Assembly: GCA_018816905.1 (NCBI GenBank)
Contig: JAHIVB010000012.1
Span: forward strand, 62,001-126,000
From: Bacillota bacterium
Lineage (GTDB): Bacteria > Bacillota_I > Bacilli_A > Izemoplasmatales > Hujiaoplasmataceae
Reading direction: 5' to 3'
Length of the DNA: 64,000 bases
Shown piece by piece: positions 17,497-26,324 of this stretch; position 1 is the stretch's first letter; every line of letters starts with the position of its first letter. The notes below the pieces were generated by a model, which saw only the letters and a program-made list of their open reading frames with translations, ran no database searches and was not told where the DNA came from. The translations under genes and the position numbers were made by a program.

Positions 17497-18315
17497 ATGA
17501 GAGAATTTACATATATTCAAGCGGTTGAGCGCAGTTTAATGAAACGGTTTAAAGGACCCATTTATTCTAAATTCCTAAATGCAATTGATCAATACAAATT
17601 GATTAAACCGGGAGACAAGATTGCTGTTGCGTTGAGCGGAGGGAAAGACTCTCTTCTTTTAGCTAAACTCTTCCAAGTTTGGAAACAGCATTCGACTTTT
17701 GACTTTGAAGTTGTTTTCTTAACGATGGATCCAGGATTTCTTGAAGACCACATTTCTAAACATCTTTCAAATTGTGAGAAATTAGGAATTGACATCTTGG
17801 TAAAACCCTCAAAAATATTCGATATTGCTGAAGGTCTTTCTCCGGATTCACCTTGTTTTTTGTGTGCAAGAATGAGAAGAGGATTCCTCTATAGGGTAGC
17901 AAAAGAATTAGGGTGCAACAAACTCGCATTGGGTCATCATTTTGATGACGTGATTGAAACAACGCTTATGAACATGTTTTATGCGGGATCTTTTAAAACA
18001 ATGTTACCGAAAGCAAAATCGGAGAATTATGAAGGGATGGAGTTAATTCGTCCGCTCTATTTAGTAAAAGAAAAAGATATTATACGATTTATGAATTATC
18101 ATCACATTGAAACGATGTCATGCGGATGCAAGGTTGCAAGTTGTCAGGTTGACTCAAAACGCAGAGAAATGAAAGAACTAGTAGAAGTTATGAGGAAGAA
18201 ATACGTTAATACCGATATCAATATTTTTAGAGCTGCGGAGAATGTCAATATTCAGAATGTGTTAGGGTATTTTGATGATAATCATAGAGTATCATTTATG
18301 GATGATTATGAATAG
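17497..18315 (+). CDS. TtcA-family tRNA thiolation-type ATPase
   Basis: This 272-residue protein belongs to the PP-loop ATP pyrophosphatase superfamily, TtcA branch, whose best-known member thiolates cytidine 32 of tRNA with an iron-sulphur cluster. The PP-loop is ALSGGKDSLLLA near residue 45. Cysteines for a cluster are seen in SPCFLCARMRR near residue 125 and in MSCGCKVASC near residue 205. LALGHHFDDVIETTLMNMF is a strong TtcA-type signature. The exact substrate of Firmicutes homologues is uncertain. The gene has its own promoter and terminator and stands alone. Confidence 0.85.
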   Translation: MREFTYIQAVERSLMKRFKGPIYSKFLNAIDQYKLIKPGDKIAVALSGGKDSLLLAKLFQVWKQHSTFDFEVVFLTMDPGFLEDHISKHLSNCEKLGIDILVKPSKIFDIAEGLSPDSPCFLCARMRRGFLYRVAKELGCNKLALGHHFDDVIETTLMNMFYAGSFKTMLPKAKSENYEGMELIRPLYLVKEKDIIRFMNYHHIETMSCGCKVASCQVDSKRREMKELVEVMRKKYVNTDINIFRAAENVNIQNVLGYFDDNHRVSFMDDYE

Positions 18316-18348
18316 TATACGCCAATAGAGTGTTTATTTTGTGAAATA

Positions 18349-18385
18349 GAAAGCGCGAGTTTATCGACTCGCGCTCTTTCTTTTT
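18349..18385 (+). terminator. Intrinsic terminator after the ttcA-like gene
   Basis: AAGCGCGAGT pairs with ACTCGCGCT(T), a GC-rich stem, followed by a T-rich stretch. Confidence 0.88.
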
Positions 18386-18390
18386 CTTAT

Positions 18391-18406
18391 GGTTTCACGT
18401 GAAACA
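18391..18406. promoter_or_regulatory. parS-like ParB/Spo0J binding site
   Basis: GGTTTCACGTGAAACA matches the 16-base parS consensus TGTTTCACGTGAAACA at 15 of 16 positions, with only the first base different. The 14-base core is a perfect palindrome. It lies between the ttcA-like terminator and the mnmE stop. parS sites are bound by ParB and cluster near the replication origin. Confidence 0.8.
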
Positions 18407-19756
18407 TTATTTACCTAAACAGAACTTAGAAAACAATGTATTAATCAAAGTGTCGCTCGCTATTTCTCCTGTAATTTCACCCAAATTATGCCAAGCATTT
18501 CTTAAATCAATCTCTATCATATCAACAGGAAGCAGTTTTGTTGTTGCAACTAAAGCATCCTCGAGGTTGGATTTAGCTTCATCCAATTTTGAAATATGTC
18601 TGGTGTTTGATAAAATGACTTCTTGGTTATCTATGAGTGTTGAGTCAATAAATCTTTTCTTGACTTCGTTCTCCAGCAAATCAAGGCCTAGTTTGTTTTT
18701 AGCTGAAATAGGAATGATAGTTTCGTTTTCTAAATCTATTTTATGCCCTAAATCCATCTTGTTTCCAACAAGAATTCTTGTCTTATTCTTTGTTATTTCA
18801 AGCAGTTCTTTATCCAGTTCTGTTAGTAATTCACTATGATCTAAGACGAGTAAAACCAGTTGGGCATTTTCAATTGCTTTTTTGGTTCTTTCAATCCCTA
18901 TTTTTTCGACCACATCAACTGTCTCTCGAATTCCAGCAGTATCTATCAGTTTCAGCAGTATTCCATTCAAATTCAGGTCGGCTTCTATAAGATCCCTTGT
19001 TGTTCCGGATATTTCAGTGACAATAGCTTTTTCTTCTTTAAGTAACGAATTCAGCAGACTTGATTTTCCGACATTAGGCTTTCCAACGATGACGGTTTGG
19101 ACTCCGTCTCTTACTATGATACCCGTGTTTGCTTCAATAAGTATTTTTTCCATCTTTTTGATCAAGTTTTGTACCTTGGGTTCAATCATTCTCTGAGTCA
19201 ATTCAACCACATCGTCATACTCGGGATAATCGATATTGACTTCAATTTGAGCGATAATTTCTAATAGTTCATCTTGCAGCGCACGAACTAATGTTGCAAT
19301 ATCACCACGCAGTTGTTGGTTTGCCAATTGAAGTTGAGTCAATGTTTTCGCAGAAATCATATCCATTATACTTTCTGCTTTTGTTAAATCGATTCTCCCA
19401 TTCAAGTAGGCTCGTTTTGTAAACTCTCCATTCATTGCCAACCTTGCGCCGTTTTTAAGCAAAAGTCTAATAATTTCATTGGCGATTAAAAAGCCTCCGT
19501 GACAACTGATTTCGACGGTATCTTCAGTCGTAAATGATTTCGGGCTTAAAAAAACCGAAATCATGACCTCGTCAATCATTTTATCTCCATCGAAAACATG
19601 TCCATAATGAATGGAGTGAGTACTTACTTTGGTCAAGTTGATTCCTTTTAATATTTTGTTTGTAATTAATAACGATTCATCACCAGAGATTCGAACCACG
19701 TTTATTGCGCTCTCACCGAGTTTGGTCGAAATTCCTACTATTGTATCAAACAACAT
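18407..19756 (-). CDS. mnmE: tRNA modification GTPase MnmE
   Basis: MnmE works with MnmG to place the aminomethyl-type modification on the wobble uridine of several tRNAs. The 449-residue protein has the N-terminal folate-binding domain (MLFDTIVGISTKLGESAINVVRISG in outline), a helical domain and an inserted GTPase domain with G1 GKPNVGKSS near residue 225, G3 DTAGIRET and G4 NKMD. The C-terminal catalytic CLGK is intact. In Bacillus mnmE is next to mnmG and parAB; here those are absent, yet a parS-like palindrome touches its 3' end. Confidence 0.97.
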   Translation of the reverse strand: MLFDTIVGISTKLGESAINVVRISGDESLLITNKILKGINLTKVSTHSIHYGHVFDGDKMIDEVMISVFLSPKSFTTEDTVEISCHGGFLIANEIIRLLLKNGARLAMNGEFTKRAYLNGRIDLTKAESIMDMISAKTLTQLQLANQQLRGDIATLVRALQDELLEIIAQIEVNIDYPEYDDVVELTQRMIEPKVQNLIKKMEKILIEANTGIIVRDGVQTVIVGKPNVGKSSLLNSLLKEEKAIVTEISGTTRDLIEADLNLNGILLKLIDTAGIRETVDVVEKIGIERTKKAIENAQLVLLVLDHSELLTELDKELLEITKNKTRILVGNKMDLGHKIDLENETIIPISAKNKLGLDLLENEVKKRFIDSTLIDNQEVILSNTRHISKLDEAKSNLEDALVATTKLLPVDMIEIDLRNAWHNLGEITGEIASDTLINTLFSKFCLGK

Positions 19757-19824
19757 AATATCACCATAAATATTTTACCATAAAGCGACTATTTTATTGT
19801 ATAATACTTTGTAAGGTGATGAAT

Positions 19825-20304
19825 ATGAGACAGCATAAAAAACCAATAAAATTTTATATTACGATATTTATAGGAACTTCTATAATCATTATGGGTTATT
19901 CCATTTATTTATTTGTAGCTCAAGACGCACAATTGGCAGATCTTGTCAGCTTATGGATTCTCCCATTAATTTTTACCCTTCTATATTATGGCGGAGATTC
20001 ATTGGTTCAAAAGATTGCTGACCGAAAGAAGAAGGTTGACTATGAAGGAATCTTTCTTCGTACCATAGGGGAAAGAATGAGCGAATCAAAGGAATTTTTG
20101 ATTGAGGATTTTCGAAAACTTCAAAGAAGCGAAAAATTTCAATCACAAGTTCATAACGCATATCTAATCTCTCAAAACGGAGAATCCGAGTTAATGACTT
20201 TAGATAAAATTCAAAAGAAGTTTCGCCCTGACACTGTGGAGTGGAGAGCGATGCTTTATGTGTGTTCTTTTGTCAAGGAAAAATTAGAAGAGAAACAGAA
20301 TTAA
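19825..20304 (+). CDS. Hypothetical protein with two membrane helices
   Basis: I do not recognise this 159-residue protein. Two hydrophobic helices (about residues 10-30 and 39-57) form a hairpin, followed by a charged cytoplasmic domain rich in Lys and Glu with predicted helices (ADRKKKVDYEGIFLRTIGER). There is no signal cleavage site. The ATG at 19825 is preferred because AAGGTGAT precedes it; upstream in-frame GTG and ATG codons lie within that site. TATAAT at 19800-19805 is a likely -10 box. It is followed 53 bases later by the enzyme-I-like gene. Confidence 0.75.
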   Translation: MRQHKKPIKFYITIFIGTSIIIMGYSIYLFVAQDAQLADLVSLWILPLIFTLLYYGGDSLVQKIADRKKKVDYEGIFLRTIGERMSESKEFLIEDFRKLQRSEKFQSQVHNAYLISQNGESELMTLDKIQKKFRPDTVEWRAMLYVCSFVKEKLEEKQN

Positions 20305-20357
20305 GCCTATGAAAAAAGGTCAAAATCGGTTATAATATTATCATAGGAGTGATGCTG

Positions 20358-21083
20358 ATGCAGAAGTATTCTGGACTCATTGTAAACCCGGGAATTGCAT
20401 ATGGAAAAGCCTTGATTTTAAAATCCGAACAAGATTTTAGTTCTACCGAAATCAACGGATCCAATCAAATGGAAATTTTAAACAATGCTCTTTCCAAATC
20501 AGCAACGCGCTTGGAAGAACAAATCCAGTCTTCACACATGCTTTATAGTGATAGGATATCTACGATATTTGAAGCCCATAAATTAATGATTTCAGATCCA
20601 ATGCTTTTGGATAAAGCAAAACAATATATTTTATCTGGTAACACAGCCTATGATGCTTATAAACAAGCTGCCCAAGAAGCCATAGACATTTTTAAACATC
20701 TTTCCAGTGAATATATGAGAAACAGAGCTATTGACATAGAAGACGCAACAGACCGAGTGCTTTATACAATACAAGAAGAAAACTACGAAATTTCATGTTC
20801 TTTTGATGACGCGAAAATCTTAATCTTAGAAAAGATGAAGCCAAGCGTTTTATATAATTTTAATAAAGAGTGTGTATTTGGTTTCATTTCCAAAACTGGG
20901 TCGTATAATCAACATTCCGCTTTAATTGCAAGAACCAAGAATATACCCGGAGTGATTTTGGATAAAATACTTGATTTAGGAATTCAAGATGGAGATATGA
21001 TTTTACTGGATGCGTATCGAGGAGATATTTATATCAAACCCGATATCGAATTAGTTAACAAGATATTGGAAGAAAGGCGATAA
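20358..21083 (+). CDS. Orphan PTS enzyme I-like N-terminal domain
   Basis: This 241-residue protein resembles the N-terminal half of phosphoenolpyruvate-protein phosphotransferase (enzyme I): an HPr-binding helical region (RISTIFEAHKLMISDPMLLD is typical) followed by the swivelling phosphohistidine domain. The expected His is retained in YNQHSALIARTKNIPGV near residue 186, but the usual Thr-Ser before it is replaced by Asn-Gln. The PEP-binding barrel (about 330 residues in normal PtsI) is absent, and the gene ends cleanly. The ATG at 20358 has TAGGAG upstream. It sits two bases from dnaX, an unusual context. Confidence 0.75.
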   Translation: MQKYSGLIVNPGIAYGKALILKSEQDFSSTEINGSNQMEILNNALSKSATRLEEQIQSSHMLYSDRISTIFEAHKLMISDPMLLDKAKQYILSGNTAYDAYKQAAQEAIDIFKHLSSEYMRNRAIDIEDATDRVLYTIQEENYEISCSFDDAKILILEKMKPSVLYNFNKECVFGFISKTGSYNQHSALIARTKNIPGVILDKILDLGIQDGDMILLDAYRGDIYIKPDIELVNKILEERR

Positions 21084-21085
21084 GA

Positions 21086-22900
21086 ATGAGCTACCGAGCA
21101 TTGTATAGAACCTATCGTCCAAGCGATTTTCATGAAGTTGCTGGGCAAAAGCACATTACAACCACTTTGCAGAATGCTCTGAAAAGCGGTAAAGTTCAGC
21201 ATGCATATTTATTTAGTGGGCCTAGAGGAACTGGGAAAACCTCGATCGCAAAAATATTTGCCAAAGCAGTAAATTGTGAAAAGGCACCTATCGATAACCC
21301 TTGTAATCATTGTGAGTCTTGTATGGGAATTCAAGATGGCTCCATCAGTGATGTAATTGAAATCGATGCTGCTAGCAACAATGGTGTAGACGAAATAAGA
21401 GAAATAAGAGACAAAGTAAAGTACCTTCCTGGATATGTTAAATATAAAGTATATATCATTGATGAGGTTCACATGCTTTCAACTGGAGCATTCAATGCTT
21501 TATTGAAAACACTGGAAGAACCACCGGCACATGTCATTTTTATATTATGTACAACCGAACCGCAAAAAATTCCATTAACCATCCATTCAAGATGTCAAAG
21601 GTTTGATTTCAAAGCAATAACGCCGATTGATATTGTAGGGAAGTTAAATGAAATTATTGAACAAGAAAAAATTCAGATTGAACATGAAGCCGTTGAACAA
21701 ATCGCAATCTACGCCGAGGGCGGATTGAGAGATGCAATTGGTCTTCTTGATCAATCCAACGCATTTAGTCCGGAAGGAATTACTTTGGACGATGTCAATC
21801 AAATATGCGGAGCCATTTCATACGAAAAGCAAATGGATATCGTTGAAGCAATTATGGGGATGGATTCAACTTCGGCAATTGAAGCGATGAATAACCTCAT
21901 TATCGAAGGGAAAGAAGTCCAAAAAATAGTTGCTAATCTCCTCACATTTTTCAGAGATATTCTCATGCTCAAAAATATAGGTGTGAGTGAAGCGTCAAGT
22001 AGCTTGTTTTCAAATGAACGATTTCTTGGTTTGTCCAAGACAATGAGTAATCAACGAATCTTTTATTACATGGATTTGTTAAATAAAACCATGACAGACA
22101 TCAAGTGGAGCAATAACCCGAAACTATATTTGGAACTTGCTTTTATTAAAATGACAGATGTTGAAAGCAACAGTGAAGCAAAATGGATTGGAAAGATTGA
22201 ACGTTTAGAACAGAGAATCGAAGAGCTTGAAAACAGAGAACCGGTCATTGTACAAAAAGAGACCATCATCGAAGTTCTTGATAATGATGAACCGGAACTT
22301 TCAAACGAAGAAGAGGCTTTAGAAAGTGTTAAAAGCGTTGAAGAAACGCCGGAAATAATTCCTGTTGAAAAAGACGAAGAACCTTGTGACAACATTGGGA
22401 ATACCTATCAAATTCAGTTTGTTGAGGATGTCCTTAATAATGGAGATAGGGATGATAAAATTTATTTATTAGACCATTGGAACAATATTATCAAAAATAA
22501 TCCATCAGGAATGATGAATCAACTTGCGATGATTTTAGAGAGTTCAACATTGGTCGCAAGTTCTAAAGATAAAATTATCATTACATTTGCAAGTGCCGCT
22601 CCATGCAATAGAGTAATGAAACCAAATAGTAAAAAAATCGTCTTAAATGTCTTGGAAAAAGCATTTAATAGAGAGATAGATTATATTGCTCTACCCGAGT
22701 CTGTATTTCAAGATATCGTCGATGAATTTACATCTCTTTGGAGACAAGGTAAGCGCAGAATTAAACTATCTCCTATTGTTTGTAAAGATTTAAAAGATGT
22801 GTCAAAAGAGGAACTTGAATCCACGTCTGTTGAAACTGAAAAAAAGGTATTAACTGATGCAATAGATCTCTTTGGTGACATCGTTTCTGTAAAAAAATAA
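21086..22900 (+). CDS. dnaX: DNA polymerase III subunit gamma/tau
   Basis: DnaX is the clamp-loader ATPase that places the sliding clamp on primed DNA and ties the replisome together. The 604-residue protein has Walker A GPRGTGKTS at residues 45-53, a four-cysteine zinc module (about 64-80, with CNHCESC), Walker B DEVHML and the sensor ILCTTEPQKIPLTIHSRCQRF. The C-terminal third is more variable, as expected for tau. Stop codon, then 14 bases to ebfC. The dnaX-ebfC-recR order is the conserved Firmicutes arrangement. Confidence 0.97.
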   Translation: MSYRALYRTYRPSDFHEVAGQKHITTTLQNALKSGKVQHAYLFSGPRGTGKTSIAKIFAKAVNCEKAPIDNPCNHCESCMGIQDGSISDVIEIDAASNNGVDEIREIRDKVKYLPGYVKYKVYIIDEVHMLSTGAFNALLKTLEEPPAHVIFILCTTEPQKIPLTIHSRCQRFDFKAITPIDIVGKLNEIIEQEKIQIEHEAVEQIAIYAEGGLRDAIGLLDQSNAFSPEGITLDDVNQICGAISYEKQMDIVEAIMGMDSTSAIEAMNNLIIEGKEVQKIVANLLTFFRDILMLKNIGVSEASSSLFSNERFLGLSKTMSNQRIFYYMDLLNKTMTDIKWSNNPKLYLELAFIKMTDVESNSEAKWIGKIERLEQRIEELENREPVIVQKETIIEVLDNDEPELSNEEEALESVKSVEETPEIIPVEKDEEPCDNIGNTYQIQFVEDVLNNGDRDDKIYLLDHWNNIIKNNPSGMMNQLAMILESSTLVASSKDKIIITFASAAPCNRVMKPNSKKIVLNVLEKAFNREIDYIALPESVFQDIVDEFTSLWRQGKRRIKLSPIVCKDLKDVSKEELESTSVETEKKVLTDAIDLFGDIVSVKK

Positions 22901-22914
22901 AGAGGTGAATCGTA

Positions 22915-23223
22915 ATGATTAATCCACAAATGATTAAGAAAATTCAAAAGATGCAAGAAGACCTTAAGAAAGCTCAAGCAGAAATAAACGCGTCCACTTT
23001 TTATGGTCAAGCCGGGGGTTCCGTTGTGAAAGTCGCAGTTAAAGGAACGAAGGAAGTAATCTCTATTGACATTAAAAAAGATGAGGTTGATATTGAAGAT
23101 CTTGAGATGCTTCAGGATTTAATCGTTGTTGCTTTGAACGATGCTTTTAAACGAGTTGATAAAGAATTGGAAGAAACCATTGGGTCATTGACTCAAGGGA
23201 TGAAAATGCCGGGGATGTTCTAA
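22915..23223 (+). CDS. ebfC: Nucleoid-associated protein EbfC/YbaB
   Basis: This 102-residue protein is a YbaB/EbfC family DNA-binding dimer, almost always encoded between dnaX and recR. It begins MINPQMIKKIQKMQEDLKKAQ, has the characteristic GGSVVKVAVKGTKEVISIDI strand region and ends with a Met/Gly-rich tail (GSLTQGMKMPGMF). AGAGGTGA precedes the ATG. Its stop overlaps the recR start by one base. Confidence 0.95.
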   Translation: MINPQMIKKIQKMQEDLKKAQAEINASTFYGQAGGSVVKVAVKGTKEVISIDIKKDEVDIEDLEMLQDLIVVALNDAFKRVDKELEETIGSLTQGMKMPGMF

Positions 23224-23822
23224 TGCAATATCCAAAGGCCTTAGAAGATTTAATCAGCGAATTCATGAAGTATCCCGGAGTTGGAAGAAAAACCGCAGAA
23301 CGTTATGCGATGTTTTCTGTCATTGATTTGAAGAATGAAAGCATCAATGATTTTTCTCAGGCTTTGATATCCGCTAAGGAAAAAATAAGACCATGCAATA
23401 TTTGTCATCATTTGACCGATAAAGAAACTTGCGACATTTGTTCTGATGGCACTCGAGACAATTCAAAAATCATGGTCCTCGAAACAACGAAAGATGTCTT
23501 TTCGATTGAGAAGTCAGGAACGTATCGAGGATTGTATCATGTATTGAATGGAGCTCTTTCACCTTTAAATGGAATTGGTCCAAATGAATTGAATTTAGTA
23601 TCATTATGGAAGCGTCTGGAAAAGGATGATGTTAAAGAAGTTATTCTTGCAACCTCTGCGACTCAAGAGGGGGAAGCGACCGCTCAGTATATTAAAAGAG
23701 TGTTGAGAGAGGTTGAAGTTCTTGTTACCCGAATTGGATATGGGGTTCCAGTTGGCTCAAACCTTGAATATGCCGACGACCAAACCTTGAATAAAGCAAT
23801 TGAAAATAGAAGAGTTTTCTAA
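23223..23822 (+). CDS. recR: Recombination mediator RecR
   Basis: RecR acts with RecF and RecO to load RecA on gapped DNA. The 199-residue protein has an N-terminal helix-hairpin-helix (KYPGVGRKTAERYAMF in outline), a four-cysteine zinc finger (CNICHHLTDKETCDIC near residue 57) and a Toprim domain with ILATSATQEGEATAQYI. The end TRIGYGVPVGSNLEYADDQTL matches the family closely. Length is normal. Confidence 0.97.
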   Translation: MQYPKALEDLISEFMKYPGVGRKTAERYAMFSVIDLKNESINDFSQALISAKEKIRPCNICHHLTDKETCDICSDGTRDNSKIMVLETTKDVFSIEKSGTYRGLYHVLNGALSPLNGIGPNELNLVSLWKRLEKDDVKEVILATSATQEGEATAQYIKRVLREVEVLVTRIGYGVPVGSNLEYADDQTLNKAIENRRVF

Positions 23823-23859
23823 AATTTACAAAGAATTGTCTTTTTGTTTCAAATTAATG

Positions 23860-23868
23860 TGGTATAAT
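23860..23868 (+). promoter_or_regulatory. Extended -10 promoter before the small membrane protein
   Basis: TGGTATAAT forms an extended -10 box. No good -35 hexamer was found at standard spacing. Confidence 0.5.
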
Positions 23869-23907
23869 ATTTCATATATTATAAATACTATTGAGGGGTG
23901 AAATTTG

Positions 23908-24192
23908 ATGTCAAGTATCTTAGATACAGTCGAAAACTTCGTCGGGCCTTATATCAGCCAGTTGTTTACGCTTCTTACGGGATTCGATCTTTGGATCCAA
24001 GCTTTGATAATATTAGCTATTGCAATCTTTGCTATTGTCGGAGTGTTCGTCTTCTTAAAGAAGTTTATTAAATTGTTTGTTGTAATTGCCATTTTAGGCG
24101 GAATTTTTTATGTTGTTTGGACCCAAACTGATATTATTCAAAATTTGATTGGATATACACAGTTCTTTGGCACCCATATGTCTATTTTTTAA
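23908..24192 (+). CDS. Small membrane protein of unknown function
   Basis: I do not recognise this 94-residue protein. It holds two strong hydrophobic helices (about 27-49 and 53-72) in a hairpin with a short basic turn (FLKKFIKL), and an amphipathic N-terminus. No cleavage site or lipobox is seen. The ATG at 23908 has GAGGGGTGA upstream. It has its own promoter-like sequence and a terminator, so it stands alone between recR and the ABC operon. A holin-like or CvpA-like small membrane protein is possible, without real support. Confidence 0.7.
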   Translation: MSSILDTVENFVGPYISQLFTLLTGFDLWIQALIILAIAIFAIVGVFVFLKKFIKLFVVIAILGGIFYVVWTQTDIIQNLIGYTQFFGTHMSIF

Positions 24193-24196
24193 AATG

Positions 24197-24237
24197 AGAG
24201 CATAGTACCTTCACCCAAAAGGTTGCTCTTTTTTTTT
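24197..24237 (+). terminator. Intrinsic terminator
   Basis: AGAGCA and TGCTCT form the base of an imperfect stem, with CCTT/AAGG further in, followed by a long T run. Confidence 0.78.
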
Positions 24238-24315
24238 CGGTAGTCATCCATTGATAACATCCAGCATTACATTACAAAACTACGAATTATTGCATTGACA
24301 GATAGGAGAAACTTT

Positions 24316-25395
24316 ATGGAAATTAAAATGCAAGGATTAACAAAAATCTTCACAAGCAAAAACAAAAAAGAAGTTCGTGCGGTTGACAATGTAGATTTAG
24401 TCATCCCGTCCGGAAAGTTAATTGGTCTTCTTGGCCCTTCCGGTTGTGGAAAATCCACGACTCTTTATTTGATTGCCGGACTTTTAAGGCAAAACGATGG
24501 AAAGATTTTCTTTGGAGAAGACGAAGTCACAGAAACTCCTCCCGAAAAAAGAGGAATTGGCTTAGTTTTCCAAAACTACGCATTATATCCTCACATGACG
24601 GTACGTGAAAACATTCTATTCCCGCTTCAAAACCTCAAGATTGAAAAGCAAGAAGCAATTCAAAGAACAGTTGAGATTGCAGAATTAGTCGGGTTACAGG
24701 AAATGTTAGATCGTAAACCAAAAGAATTGTCTGGCGGTCAGCAACAACGTGTTGCGATTGCTAGAGCGCTCGTTAAAAAACCGAGGGTATTACTTTTGGA
24801 TGAACCACTTTCCAACCTTGATGCACGTCTTCGTCTTCAAACAAGAGAAGAAATCAAGAGAATTCAAAGAGAAACTAAAATTACAACCGTCTTCGTTACA
24901 CATGACCAAGAAGAAGCAATGTCCATTTCTGATGAAATTGTGGTTATGAAAGATGGAGTGATTCAACAAATGGGTGAGCCTCAACAAGTATATGATGCTC
25001 CTCTAAACTTATTTGTTGCAAGATTTTTAGGTAATCCACAAATCAATGTATTTGATGGAGAAATCAAGAACAAAGAAGTTTTGATTGGTGGAATGAAAGT
25101 AGGAAACACAATTCTTCCTGACCAACAAGTAACCGTCGGAATTCGTCCGGAAGGATTCGCAGTGGACACTGAAAAGAAATCTCCGTTCAAGTTTGAAATC
25201 GACATGGTTGAGACGATTGGTAGAGATACGACTCTAATCATTGAAGTCGAAAGCGGCGAAGGCGGAATTTTGGATAAAAAGACGTTCAAAGCCATTGTTG
25301 ACGTTGAACATCGCATTAATCCGGGAGATATGGTTCATTTCAAAGTTAAACCCGGAAAACTTCATTTATTTGATTTATCAGGAAGCATTCTTTAA
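24316..25395 (+). CDS. Sugar-type ABC transporter ATPase (MsmX/UgpC family)
   Basis: This 359-residue ATPase belongs to the MsmX/UgpC/MalK family that energises CUT1 importers. Walker A is GPSGCGKST near residue 41, the signature is LSGGQQQR, Walker B is VLLLDEPLSNLDARLR and the switch His is in FVTHDQEEAMS. A C-terminal TOBE/OB regulatory domain follows FLGNPQINVFDG. The ATG at 24316 has AGGAGA upstream. It is the first gene of a run with both permeases, a binding protein and nuclease genes. Many Firmicutes keep such ATPases away from the permeases, so its clustering here suggests a dedicated transporter. Confidence 0.93.
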   Translation: MEIKMQGLTKIFTSKNKKEVRAVDNVDLVIPSGKLIGLLGPSGCGKSTTLYLIAGLLRQNDGKIFFGEDEVTETPPEKRGIGLVFQNYALYPHMTVRENILFPLQNLKIEKQEAIQRTVEIAELVGLQEMLDRKPKELSGGQQQRVAIARALVKKPRVLLLDEPLSNLDARLRLQTREEIKRIQRETKITTVFVTHDQEEAMSISDEIVVMKDGVIQQMGEPQQVYDAPLNLFVARFLGNPQINVFDGEIKNKEVLIGGMKVGNTILPDQQVTVGIRPEGFAVDTEKKSPFKFEIDMVETIGRDTTLIIEVESGEGGILDKKTFKAIVDVEHRINPGDMVHFKVKPGKLHLFDLSGSIL

Positions 25396-25400
25396 TCATT

Positions 25401-26312
25401 ATGGAAAAGAAGAACAATCTGAGGGCGTGGATCTACCTCGCACCGCTACTCATCCTAATGACGGTCTTCACTTTTTATCCAATTGTGAATGCTTTTATCA
25501 TTTCAATCTACAAAGATTATCAACCGCTTGCAAATAATGGAGCCGGTATCATTACAGGATATACTCTACAAAACTTTCTTTTCATCTTTAAAAACCAATT
25601 ATTCTGGATTTCGGTAAAGAATACATTCGTTATCGCATTTGTTTCCGTTCCGATTTCTATCTTCTTATCTCTTTTCATTTCAGTAGCGTTAAAAAACATA
25701 CCGAAATTAAAAGGATTTTTCCAAACGATTTACTTTTTGCCCTATGTAACCAACGCTATTGCAGTTGGTATGGCCTTCGCATTCATGTTCCATCAAAATT
25801 ATGGATTGTTCAATGCAATCTTAGGTTGGTTCGGCATTGACGCCATCAACTGGATTGGCGGTACAGCAAGCTGGACCGCTCAGATGGGAGCATTGCTAAT
25901 CTACACTATTTGGAGCGGTCTCGCATTCAAAATATTAGTGTTTACTAGCGGAATGCAAAACATTGATAAACAATACTATGATGCAGCAAAAATAGATTCG
26001 GCTTCAAAATGGACCGTGTTCAAAAGAATTACCGTTCCATTGTTGTCGCCTCTGATTCTTTATATCTCCATCACTTCGATGATTGGTGCGTTAAAGGCCT
26101 ATAATTCAGTCGTGGGATTGTTTGGTATTCAAATGGGTGCTCAACCCTATTCAATGATGACGATCGTTGCGTTCGTTTATCGTTACGTTAGCGGATACAC
26201 CGATGTTGGATATATCAGTTATGCATCTGCCGCAGCCATCATCTTATTCATTATAACCGTTGTCTTCTCGTTGATTCAAGGCGTAGTTAGCCGTAAACGA
26301 GTACATTACTAG
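25401..26312 (+). CDS. ABC transporter permease, CUT1 type, first subunit (MsmF/UgpA-like)
   Basis: This 303-residue protein has six hydrophobic segments and belongs to the MalF/UgpA permease family. The EAA loop is YDAAKIDSASKWTVFKRITVP near residue 195, the contact point with the ATPase. It starts five bases after the ATPase stop. Together with the next gene it forms the heterodimeric membrane channel. The substrate cannot be read from the sequence. Confidence 0.92.
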   Translation: MEKKNNLRAWIYLAPLLILMTVFTFYPIVNAFIISIYKDYQPLANNGAGIITGYTLQNFLFIFKNQLFWISVKNTFVIAFVSVPISIFLSLFISVALKNIPKLKGFFQTIYFLPYVTNAIAVGMAFAFMFHQNYGLFNAILGWFGIDAINWIGGTASWTAQMGALLIYTIWSGLAFKILVFTSGMQNIDKQYYDAAKIDSASKWTVFKRITVPLLSPLILYISITSMIGALKAYNSVVGLFGIQMGAQPYSMMTIVAFVYRYVSGYTDVGYISYASAAAIILFIITVVFSLIQGVVSRKRVHY

Positions 26313-26324
26313 GGGGTGGATGAT

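Noticed and set aside
22820-22850. A-rich run near the end of dnaX as a programmed frameshift for gamma
   Set aside because: The run lies too close to the C-terminus and has no slippery heptamer with a clear downstream hairpin.
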